Origin: Corynebacterium sp. ACRQK
Lineage (GTDB): Bacteria > Actinomycetota > Actinomycetes > Mycobacteriales > Mycobacteriaceae
Reading direction: 5' to 3'
Assembly: GCF_022345965.1 (NCBI RefSeq)
Contig: NZ_JAKRMU010000005.1
Span: 1-64,000 of the forward strand
Length of the DNA: 64,000 nucleotides
Both the position numbers and the translations under genes were made by a program. Numbering within the stretch: position 1 is the stretch's first letter; every line of letters starts with the position of its first letter. Shown piece after piece: positions 1-7,138 of the stretch. Below the pieces are notes generated by a model, which saw only the letters and a program-made list of their open reading frames with translations, was not told the DNA's origin and made no database searches.

Positions 1-1697
1 CGAAGCCCCCGCGCAACCCCGCGGAGTTCCCCATCCCCCAACGCCCGAGCGCTTGGGAACTGTTCAGTACCTTCAACTCAAAAGCCTCGGGCTGGGCTGG
101 TGGACTGCGAGCCGCACTGTCGTTGCTGATCCCCGGCACTATCGCATGGTCGTTGGGCCACACCGATGCGATGTTGCTAGTTGCTGGCGGAGCGTTCACC
201 GTCATCTACGGCGGCAATCTGCCGTACCGCATCCGCCTGAAGGTGATGGCGTTCTCCGCCGTCCTGCTGGCCGCCTGCCCCACCATCGCCGCCTGGCTGG
301 GCAAGATGATGTGGGAGCACATGGATTCTGGCGGCTCACACTGGTGGCTACTCATCGCCGGCGTGTACTGCACCTTCCTCTCCGGCGTGTTCACCTACAC
401 CCAGAACGCACTGCGCCTGCCGCCGCCAGGCGGCTTCTTCATCGTCATGGTCTCCGGCGGTGCCACGATGATCGCCCGCAACGACCTCAACCCGCTAGCC
501 ATCGGCGGTTGGGCCTTGTTCGGCGCGTTCGTCGCCATCATCGTGGGCATGTTCCCCGCCCTGCTTAATCCGCGCGGCCCCGAGCAGCGGGCCATTCGCA
601 CTCTTAACAACGCAGTAGCAGACTTCGCTGAGGATCCAAGCCCCGGCAACTACTACCTGGCTCGCACTTCCCTTTCCGAGGCGTGGACCACGCTCATGGG
701 CGCGGGCATCGTCTCCGGCGGCAGGGTCGTCCGCGAATCACAACGCGACCTGGTGGTGCAGGTGCAGCAGGCCCGCCAGAAACTCATGGCCGCCAGTGCG
801 CACTCGGGCTACGTGGATACGGACGAGGACTTCTCCGATACCAACGGCATGGTCGACCCCACCCGCACCGCAATCCCACACCACAAGCCATCAGTGAAGT
901 ACCGCTTCGGCCGTTCACTCAATATCCACAGCCATGCGGAGCTCAGCATGGAAAAGGTCGTGCTGGCCAGCCTGGTCTCTTGTGCCATCACTATCTGGTT
1001 GGACCTGGACCGCCCCGACTGGGGAGTGATCACCGCCCTGCTGATCCTGCAATGGGGCCCGGAGAAGATCCCCGGTACCATCCGCGGCGTCCACCGACTC
1101 TTAGGATCCGTGCTGGGCATTGTCCTGTTCGCCATCGCCCATGCCTTCCAGATCGGCGGCCTCCCCCTGCTGTTCTTGCTGGCTGCCTGCCAATTCGCCG
1201 CCGAGTTCTTCATCGTTAAGAACTATGCGTTCACCGTCATCTTCACCACCCCCATGGCGCTGATGATGGGCAACTCTCTCGACCGCCCGCTCGGCGACGT
1301 GGTGATCGACCGCCTCGCCGAGGTGTGTATTGCGGTTATCTGCTCGTTTATCTTCTTGTGGCTTTGGCGTACTACGTCGGACGCCCACTACCACCGCCGC
1401 CTTGCAGGCCACTGCGAAGCGGCAATGGGTGCCCTACTAGGCGCTTTGCTGATGAACCCGCCGGACCGCGCGCTCTACGCGCGCCGCGATCTGCAGTTCG
1501 AGCTGCTCAGCGAGCGCAAGCACATGATGAAGATGATCAACAACAACTCGCCCTATGCGCGCAGCATGTGGGCCAAGCACAACCAACTGCAGCTCACCGG
1601 ATATACCCTGCTGGATTACTGCAATGCCCACGCGGACGAGGAGCTCTCCTTAAGCGAGATCAACCGCCTGGCCGCGGCGGTGCGCCAGCTCGGCTGA
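1..1697 (+). CDS. FUSC-family membrane protein, 5' end outside window
   Basis: The reading frame is open from the first complete codon at position 3 to the stop at 1697, so 564 residues are visible and the true start lies upstream. An internal TTG at 123 is not needed as a start because conserved-looking sequence precedes it. The layout is that of FUSC/aromatic-acid-exporter-like proteins: a first bundle of about five hydrophobic helices, a soluble linker of roughly 120 residues, a second bundle of about five helices and a cytoplasmic tail. Such proteins are thought to export small aromatic or cell-envelope-linked compounds, but no substrate can be read here. It converges on lepA. Family assignment is good; function is open. 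Confidence 0.75.
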   Translation, partial: KPPRNPAEFPIPQRPSAWELFSTFNSKASGWAGGLRAALSLLIPGTIAWSLGHTDAMLLVAGGAFTVIYGGNLPYRIRLKVMAFSAVLLAACPTIAAWLGKMMWEHMDSGGSHWWLLIAGVYCTFLSGVFTYTQNALRLPPPGGFFIVMVSGGATMIARNDLNPLAIGGWALFGAFVAIIVGMFPALLNPRGPEQRAIRTLNNAVADFAEDPSPGNYYLARTSLSEAWTTLMGAGIVSGGRVVRESQRDLVVQVQQARQKLMAASAHSGYVDTDEDFSDTNGMVDPTRTAIPHHKPSVKYRFGRSLNIHSHAELSMEKVVLASLVSCAITIWLDLDRPDWGVITALLILQWGPEKIPGTIRGVHRLLGSVLGIVLFAIAHAFQIGGLPLLFLLAACQFAAEFFIVKNYAFTVIFTTPMALMMGNSLDRPLGDVVIDRLAEVCIAVICSFIFLWLWRTTSDAHYHRRLAGHCEAAMGALLGALLMNPPDRALYARRDLQFELLSERKHMMKMINNNSPYARSMWAKHNQLQLTGYTLLDYCNAHADEELSLSEINRLAAAVRQLG

Positions 1698-1714
1698 GCC
1701 TAATGGGCGTCAAA

Positions 1715-1740
1715 AGATCTAGTCGGCAGATCTAGTCGGC
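1715..1740. repeat. 13-bp perfect tandem duplication at the lepA stop codon
   Basis: The unit AGATCTAGTCGGC is present twice, end to end (1715-1727 and 1728-1740). The right-hand copy holds the lepA stop codon (minus strand TAG at 1732-1734) and its last two codons. A second, silent copy of the same end follows, so this is a local replication slip after the gene. Confidence 0.85.
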
Positions 1741-3582
1741 GTCAGTAGACAGAGCCGCGACGAAGGCCTCCTGCGGAACAGAAACCGAACCGATGGCCTT
1801 CATGCGCTTCTTGCCTTCCTTCTGCTTCTCCAGCAGCTTGCGCTTACGTGACACGTCGCCGCCGTAGCACTTGGAAAGAACGTCCTTGCGCAGGGCGCGG
1901 ATGTTCTCGCGGGCGATGATCTTGGAGCCAATGGCGGCCTGCACCGGCACTTCGAACTGCTGGCGCGGGATGAGCTCCTTGAGCTTCACGGTCATCTTGT
2001 TGCCGTACCAGTGGGCATTCTCGCGGTGGACAATAGCGCTGAACGCGTCCACCGGGTCGCCCTGCAGCAGGATGTCCACCTTCACCAAGTCAGCCAGCTG
2101 CTCGCCCGCTTCCTCGTAGTTCAGCGAGGCGTAGCCCTTGGTGCGGGACTTCAGCTGGTCGAAGAAGTCGAAGATGATCTCACCCAGAGGCATGGTGTAG
2201 CGCAGCTCCACGCGATCCTCAGAGAGGTAGTCCATGCCGCCCATCTGGCCGCGCTTGGACTGGCACAGCTCCATCGTCGCGCCCAGGAACTCCGCCGGCA
2301 CGATCACGGTCATCTTCACGATCGGCTCGTAGATCTCGCGCATCTTGCCACCCGGCCAGTCCGAAGGGTTGCGCACCATTACCTCGCTGCCGTCCTCCTT
2401 GACCACGCGGTACACCACGGAAGGCGCAGTGGAGATCAGGTCCAGGTCGAACTCCCGCTCCAGGCGGGCGCGGGTGATCTCCATGTGCAGCAGGCCCAGG
2501 AAGCCACAGCGGAAGCCAAACCCCAGAGCCACGGAAGTCTCTGGCTCGAAGGTCAGGGAGGCATCGTTGAGCTGCAGCTTCTCGATAGCCTCGCGCAGGT
2601 CCGGGTACTGGTCAGCGCTGATCGGGAACAGGCCGGAGTACACCATCGGGGTCGGCTCCTGGTAGCCCTTCAGCGGGGTTTCCGCGCCGTTGACGGCCCA
2701 GGTGATCGTATCGCCCACCTTGGACTGGCGAACGTCCTTCACACCGGTGATGATGTAGCCGACCTCGCCCACGCCCAGGCCCTTGGTCTTCGTCGGCTCC
2801 GGGGAAACCACGCCGATCTCCTGGGTCTCGTGGGTCGCGCCACTGCTCATCATCTCGATCTTCTGGCGGGATTCCAGCCGGCCGTCCATCATGCGCACGT
2901 AGGTCACCACGCCACGGTAGATGTCGTACACGCTGTCGAAGATCATGGCGCGGGCGGGGGCATCGGCATCGCCGACGGGCGCGGGCACCAGCTCGCAGAC
3001 CTTATCCAGCAGCTCGGATACGCCCTCGCCAGTCTTGCCGGATACGCGCAGCACGTCCTCCGGCTCGCAGCCGATAATGTGTGCGATCTCCAGGGCGTAC
3101 TTCTCCGGGTCCGCCGCGGGCAGGTCGATCTTGTTCAGAACCGGGATGATTTCCAGGTCGTTTTCCATCGCCAGGTACAGGTTCGCCAGCGTCTGTGCTT
3201 CGATGCCCTGGGCTGCGTCGACCAGCAGGATGCAACCCTCACACGCCTCGAGGGCGCGGGAGACCTCGTAAGTGAAGTCCACGTGGCCAGGCGTATCGAT
3301 CAGGTGCATCACCAGCTCTTCGCCCGCGTGCGCACCTGTCTTCGGCACCCAGGGCAGGCGCACGTTCTGCGCCTTAATCGTGATGCCACGCTCGCGCTCG
3401 ATGTCCATGTTGTCGAGGTACTGGTCGCGCATGTCGCGGTCCTCGACTACGCCCGACATCTGCAGGATACGGTCCGCCAGGGTGGACTTGCCGTGGTCAA
3501 TGTGGGCAATGATGCAGAAGTTGCGGATCCTCTCTGGGTCCGTGAACGTCTCTGTGGCGTAATGCTTCTGCTTGGCTGCCAT
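1732..3582 (-). CDS. lepA: Elongation factor 4 (LepA), back-translocating GTPase
   Basis: Translational GTPase of 616 residues that binds stalled or mis-translocated ribosomes and promotes back-translocation. The G1 loop A-H-I-D-H-G-K-S-T is at residues 26-34, the G3 motif D-T-P-G-H near residue 95 and the G4 motif N-K-I-D shortly after residue 145. The EF-G-like domains follow, then the LepA-specific C-terminal domain ending in the Lys/Arg-rich stretch with K-R-K-L-L-E-K-Q-K. The length is normal for the family. It is divergent from the PemK-like gene at 3709, with about 125 bp for both promoters. The ATG start is preceded by an AG-rich ribosome-binding site (complement of ccctcct). Confidence 0.97.
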   Translation of the reverse strand: MAAKQKHYATETFTDPERIRNFCIIAHIDHGKSTLADRILQMSGVVEDRDMRDQYLDNMDIERERGITIKAQNVRLPWVPKTGAHAGEELVMHLIDTPGHVDFTYEVSRALEACEGCILLVDAAQGIEAQTLANLYLAMENDLEIIPVLNKIDLPAADPEKYALEIAHIIGCEPEDVLRVSGKTGEGVSELLDKVCELVPAPVGDADAPARAMIFDSVYDIYRGVVTYVRMMDGRLESRQKIEMMSSGATHETQEIGVVSPEPTKTKGLGVGEVGYIITGVKDVRQSKVGDTITWAVNGAETPLKGYQEPTPMVYSGLFPISADQYPDLREAIEKLQLNDASLTFEPETSVALGFGFRCGFLGLLHMEITRARLEREFDLDLISTAPSVVYRVVKEDGSEVMVRNPSDWPGGKMREIYEPIVKMTVIVPAEFLGATMELCQSKRGQMGGMDYLSEDRVELRYTMPLGEIIFDFFDQLKSRTKGYASLNYEEAGEQLADLVKVDILLQGDPVDAFSAIVHRENAHWYGNKMTVKLKELIPRQQFEVPVQAAIGSKIIARENIRALRKDVLSKCYGGDVSRKRKLLEKQKEGKKRMKAIGSVSVPQEAFVAALSTDAD

Positions 3583-3695
3583 TTGCCCTCCTCTTTCGCT
3601 TATGCGTAACCCTACTATGCATCGGCCTGGAGGTAGCAGACGGGGTTTAGCTGCGAACCTTATTACTGCGAGTTACTGCGAGCACGCGGTTCGGG

Positions 3696-3708
3696 TAATC
3701 TGTCACAT
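3696..3708 (+). promoter_or_regulatory. Leaderless -10 element, PemK-like gene
   Basis: TAATCT at 3696-3701 is followed by 7 nt and then the ATG at 3709. There is no Shine-Dalgarno sequence. The spacing matches other leaderless starts in this window. Confidence 0.55.
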
Positions 3709-4308
3709 ATGGCTGGTTTCGAAGGAAGTGTTGTGGATGTGACGCCCCCACGGGGGAAATCCCGCAATCCCATTGGGGCCATCAAGGGGTTCTTCCAGCG
3801 TTTTTATATCCGCCGTTTCACGCGTAGGCAGGCTCTGAAACGCGGCATCGCGGAGCTAAATGCCCACCTTGGGATGGGCGCGGAGTACGCCGGCTTGGCG
3901 GGTGACCGGGACGAAACCATCAAAACCGCCAGCCGCGAGCTCGCCCGCCCCGTCACTTATATTCCGGACATGGATGGGCAGGCAGATGCTGGCGAAGTGG
4001 TGTGGGCGGACATTCGCCCGAAGAAGGGCGTACCCCCTGAGCGGCGCGCAGTGCTTGTCGTCGGACGCAAGAATCACCGGCTACTCACCTTGCTGATCTC
4101 CTCCCGCGAGGAGCACGCGGAACAGCCCATTTGGATCCCCATCGGCACCGGACCGTGGAGCTCCGGTGCGGACAGGGATAGCTGGGTGCGTATAGATAAG
4201 GTGCTGCAGGTGCCGGAATCCCACATCCAACGCCGTGGCATTCCGCTGCCCTCCCGCCGTTTCGATCGGGTCGCCAACGTGCTGCGCCAGGAGTACGGCT
4301 GGGGCTAG
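3709..4308 (+). CDS. PemK/MazF-like protein without an evident antitoxin
   Basis: A 199-residue protein. The first ~90 residues are basic and poorly conserved-looking. The C-terminal ~110 residues show the PemK/MazF beta-barrel pattern: a stretch like W-A-D-I-R-P-K-K-G near residue 100, then R-A-V-L-V-V-G-R, hydrophobic strands, and W-I-P-I-G-T-G followed by a conserved Asp/Trp turn and V-R-I-D-K-V. Classical members are ribosome-independent endoribonucleases paired with an upstream antitoxin. No small antitoxin gene lies next to it, and the neighbours are lepA (divergent) and rpsT (downstream, same strand). It may be a domesticated solitary member; the toxin role is inference. The leaderless start at 3709 is supported by TAATCT seven bases upstream. 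Confidence 0.7.
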   Translation: MAGFEGSVVDVTPPRGKSRNPIGAIKGFFQRFYIRRFTRRQALKRGIAELNAHLGMGAEYAGLAGDRDETIKTASRELARPVTYIPDMDGQADAGEVVWADIRPKKGVPPERRAVLVVGRKNHRLLTLLISSREEHAEQPIWIPIGTGPWSSGADRDSWVRIDKVLQVPESHIQRRGIPLPSRRFDRVANVLRQEYGWG

Positions 4309-4534
4309 ACGCTTTTTGCCTTTTCTTTACCCCTGCTGCTAACATTTCCCGAGTTCACAGTGCTGCTAACACCAGCCACTAGCACCAGCGTTAGTTGTTG
4401 GTACGTACTGCGAGGCCACGCCGCATCCCACAGGACCTTGGGTGGGATGTTAGAGACCGCGCGGCCACGGCGGGAGCCCGCTCCCCTGAACAAATTTTTT
4501 CCGAAAACTTTTTTGAAAGAAGAGGCACGCCACC
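4309..4534 (+). promoter_or_regulatory. rpsT promoter and leader region with a hairpin
   Basis: 226 bp without a gene between the PemK-like gene and rpsT. It contains an 8-bp perfect stem, CATCCCAC at 4424-4431 pairing with GTGGGATG at 4442-4449, and then GC-rich self-complementary sequence around 4455-4490. An A/T-rich segment with two T runs (4495-4518) precedes the ribosome-binding site AAAGAAGAGG. S20 is autoregulated in other bacteria, so a structured leader could have that role; this is inference. Confidence 0.45.
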
Positions 4535-4798
4535 ATGGCAAACATCAAGCAGCAGAAGAAGCGCGTTCTCACCAACGAGATCGCTCGCAAGCGCAACCAG
4601 GCTATCCGTTCCCGCCTGCGCACCGAGACCCGCAAGTTCAACGTCGCCGTGGAGGCTGGCGATAAGGAGGCCGCTGAGGCTCAGCTGCGCGTCGCTTCCC
4701 GCTTCTACGACAAGGCCGTCACCAAGGGCACCATCCACCGCAACAACGCGGCAAACAAGAAGTCCGGCATGGCCGCACGCTTCAACAAGATGTCCTAA
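4535..4798 (+). CDS. rpsT: 30S ribosomal protein S20
   Basis: 87-residue basic protein that binds 16S rRNA in the body of the small subunit. The N-terminus M-A-N-I-K-Q-Q-K-K-R and the long helical, Lys/Arg/Ala-rich body are typical, as is the length. The start is set by AAAGAAGAGG about 12 nt upstream of the ATG. It is a single-gene unit, with a long leader before it and a strong nested hairpin after it. The gene uses highly optimised codons (AAG, CGC, GCT), as expected for a ribosomal protein. Confidence 0.98.
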   Translation: MANIKQQKKRVLTNEIARKRNQAIRSRLRTETRKFNVAVEAGDKEAAEAQLRVASRFYDKAVTKGTIHRNNAANKKSGMAARFNKMS

Positions 4799-4840
4799 GC
4801 TCTCCAAAGCTTTTCTAACCGGCACTTGCCTGTATCGAGG

Positions 4841-4919
4841 CCCGCACCCTTTCACAGAGGTTGAGACGTTGCGTCACAAAGCAACAACAGCAACAACCTC
4901 CCCCGGGTGCGGGTTTTCG
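4841..4919 (+). terminator. Nested hairpin terminator after rpsT
   Basis: Three nested stems can be drawn: CCCGCACCC (4841-4849) with GGGTGCGGG (4905-4913), AGGTTG (4858-4863) with CAACCT (4894-4899), and GTTGC (4868-4872) with GCAAC (4881-4885). A short T run follows (TTTTCG). It is longer than a plain terminator. Confidence 0.75.
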
Positions 4920-5008
4920 TTATGTCCTAAGCTTAAGAGCTAGATCAAGGGCTGATACAGCCTCAGCTGATCGCTGCTAATGACTTTTCGAAGGAGTTCG
5001 ACAAAGGG

Positions 5009-6046
5009 ATGAAGGATCGCTTCCGCTCAGCCCTACTCGGCACCGCCCTGGGCGATGCGTGGGGTTACCCGTACCAGAACGAGCCGCAGCCCGACCGCAC
5101 CCCGCTACCCGATTCGCTGGTGATCAGCGACGCTACGCAGATGACCCTGGCTCTGTGCGCCGCGATGACGGAGATCGACGACGGGGATCTGGACCGCGAA
5201 GAGGGCATGCAGGCCATCGGCCAGCACTTCATCAACTACCACGGTGACCGGGATTACGACCGCCACCCCGGCGCGTCGAACACCGAGTCGCTGGATCGGC
5301 TGAGCCTGCTCGGGGCAGAGCACTGGGACGATGTGGCTACGCACTCGGGTGGTTCAGGTGCCGTGATGCGCGTGGCGGCCAGTGCTTTGCTCGCTCCCGC
5401 CGAAAAGGGCGTGGGCTGGTCCGTACTGCAGGGCATCCTGACTCACGACTCGGGCGTGGCCCGCGCGGCATGCGCCATGGTGGCCTGCATGCTGGCTGCT
5501 AAGAAGGGCACCCGCCTGCTCGACGTCGCAGAAGGGCTGGCCGGCGATGAGAACTTTGACAACGATAGCCTGCTGACCAACGAGGAGAAGCTGGACATCC
5601 TCACGGACCTGGACGAAGCTCTGATTACGGATCTGACCGGCCCCGACGTTCCGTTGAGCGAGCTGATCTCGCGCGTCAGCGCCGTCCACGAGCACCTCAC
5701 CCCATTCCTGCAGCAGGGCGACTTCGAGGAGCTCTACCGCAACAGCGGCAAGTTTGTGCAGATTCTGGGCCGTGGGTGGGACGCAGGCTCCTGCACCGCC
5801 TCCGCACTACTGTTGGCTCAGCTATACCTGGATAATCAGGATCAGTACGCCCCGCACGACTTCCTGCACGTTGCCGTGAACTGGCCGGGCAATCGCAACA
5901 CTCGCGCGTCGCTGACCGGCGCGCTCATCGGCTCTCACCTGGAGGGTGGAGTGGCCGCGTGGGAGGAAACCCGCGAGTACGATTTCGAGTCCCGCTACGA
6001 CGACGCTGTGCACTTCGGCGTGTGGAAGGGCTTCAGCGCCCACTAG
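5009..6046 (+). CDS. ADP-ribosylglycohydrolase-like protein with degenerate metal motifs
   Basis: 345 residues. The N-terminus (R-S-A-L-L-G-T-A-L-G-D-A-W-G) and the mostly helical, Ala/Leu-rich body are those of the ARH/DraG family, whose members remove ADP-ribose from proteins using a dinuclear Mg centre. The two metal signatures look altered. The usual T-D-D-T near residue 40 reads S-D-A-T-Q-M-T, and the usual G-D-(T/A)-D-T near residue 295 reads G-N-R-N-T. These changes would remove several Asp ligands, so the protein may be inactive, bind ADP-ribose only, or have a different chemistry. AAGGAG at 4990 supports the ATG. It converges on holA. Confidence 0.75.
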   Translation: MKDRFRSALLGTALGDAWGYPYQNEPQPDRTPLPDSLVISDATQMTLALCAAMTEIDDGDLDREEGMQAIGQHFINYHGDRDYDRHPGASNTESLDRLSLLGAEHWDDVATHSGGSGAVMRVAASALLAPAEKGVGWSVLQGILTHDSGVARAACAMVACMLAAKKGTRLLDVAEGLAGDENFDNDSLLTNEEKLDILTDLDEALITDLTGPDVPLSELISRVSAVHEHLTPFLQQGDFEELYRNSGKFVQILGRGWDAGSCTASALLLAQLYLDNQDQYAPHDFLHVAVNWPGNRNTRASLTGALIGSHLEGGVAAWEETREYDFESRYDDAVHFGVWKGFSAH

Positions 6047-6148
6047 CGCTGTACCCGCTGCGCTATCTGCGCGCTGTACCCGCTGCGCTATCTGCGCGCT
6101 GTCTGCCCGCCAGCACTGTGCTATCTGCGCGCTGTCTGTCCGCCAGCG
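6046..6148. repeat. Tandem repeat across the 3' ends of two convergent genes
   Basis: Units begin at 6046, 6071, 6096 and 6129, each starting GCGCTGT. The first two are identical 25-mers; the third and fourth share GCGCTGTCTG-CCGCCAGC. The third and fourth copies contain the holA stop codon (6121-6123) and the codons for its last residues. Confidence 0.85.
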
Positions 6149-7104
6149 ACGTGCGCGATTTTCCGCACCGCGTTCTCGACTGCAAAGTCGGGGTCGGCGC
6201 TGTGGCCCTTCACGCCCGCATCTAACTCCGCGGTGATCTGCACAGCCTGTGCGATCATGGGGGTGGTCCAGCGTCGGGCGGTACGGAGCGTCTTGTCCAG
6301 TTTCCACGGCGCCATGCCGAACTTCGCCGCATCTCGGCGAGAGTTGATATTGCCCGCGCCCGCTACCTTCGCAATGTCCGCGATCCCGGTGCTCAATGCG
6401 CTGGCCAGCAGCACCGGCGCCACGCCCAGCTGTAGCGCCCGGCGCGCCAGCGCCACCGCAGCACGGACGTTTCCGGCGATGGCATAGTCGGCTACTTCAA
6501 AGCCGCTGACCTCTGCCTTGCCCTGGTAGTAGCGCTTCACCGCTGCGGCGTCCACGTGGCCGTCCGTATCGGCGACTAGCTGGCTGATGGCGCTGGCCAG
6601 CTGGCGCAGGTCGCTGCCCACCACATCCAGCAGCAGTTCGCACACTTCGCGGGTCACACGCGCGCCCTGGCTGCGGAACTCTTGGTCGATGAAGGCCAGC
6701 TGCTCGCGGCCCTTGAGCGCCCCAGCTTGGAATACCACCGCGCCAAGTTTCGGCCAGCTATCCACCAGCTTCTTGTTACGGCCCTTACCGGTGTGCACGA
6801 TGATCAGCACCACCCCGTCGGCAGGATCTTTGATGGCTTGTTCCAGCAGCCCGACGATCTCCTTGCCCGTATCCTCCACGCCGGTGACGACCACAATGCG
6901 GTCTTCGGCGAACAGGCTGGGGCTTAACAGTTCGGCCAGTTCGGGTGCACTGAGTTCCGAGGCTTTGCGCATCTCTACCGGCAGGTTTGGGTCTCCGCTT
7001 GCGGCCCGCGCTTGGTCAACGATGGCCTGCCTGCGCCGTTCGGCCAGGAAGTCGTCGCCGCCGACGATCAGGTTGATGGGTGCGGGGGGCTCGGGGCGGT
7101 TCAT
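6121..7104 (-). CDS. holA: DNA polymerase III delta subunit (clamp loader)
   Basis: 327 residues from the ATG at 7104, giving M-N-R-P-E-P-P-A-P-I-N-L-I-V-G-G-D-D; longer open sequence upstream is rejected because it overlaps comEC and is not HolA-like. Delta opens the beta sliding clamp as part of the clamp loader. The N-terminal domain shows the typical V-G-G-D-D-F-L-A-E-R motif, and the pattern V-V-F-Q-A-G-A-L-K-G-R-E-Q-L lies mid-protein. The C-terminal helical collar domain has A-V-A-L-A-R-R-A-L-Q-L-G. It lies 34 bp downstream of comEC, as in other Corynebacteriales. The last codons run into a tandem repeat, so the C-terminal tail G-G-Q-T-A-R-R is probably not conserved. Confidence 0.93.
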   Translation of the reverse strand: MNRPEPPAPINLIVGGDDFLAERRRQAIVDQARAASGDPNLPVEMRKASELSAPELAELLSPSLFAEDRIVVVTGVEDTGKEIVGLLEQAIKDPADGVVLIIVHTGKGRNKKLVDSWPKLGAVVFQAGALKGREQLAFIDQEFRSQGARVTREVCELLLDVVGSDLRQLASAISQLVADTDGHVDAAAVKRYYQGKAEVSGFEVADYAIAGNVRAAVALARRALQLGVAPVLLASALSTGIADIAKVAGAGNINSRRDAAKFGMAPWKLDKTLRTARRWTTPMIAQAVQITAELDAGVKGHSADPDFAVENAVRKIAHVAGGQTARR

Positions 7105-7138
7105 GGGTTCGATCTTGCCAGATCTGCGCGCGCGACTT

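Noticed and set aside
53-568. Overlapping long frames in the FUSC gene region
   Set aside because: They are shadows of the frame that is open to the window edge and has membrane-helix composition.
2011-3609. 532-codon frame opposite lepA
   Set aside because: His/Val/Leu-rich composition and exact antiparallel overlap with lepA mark it as a high-GC shadow; the same holds for the frames opposite valS (29065-30738), ettA and copD.
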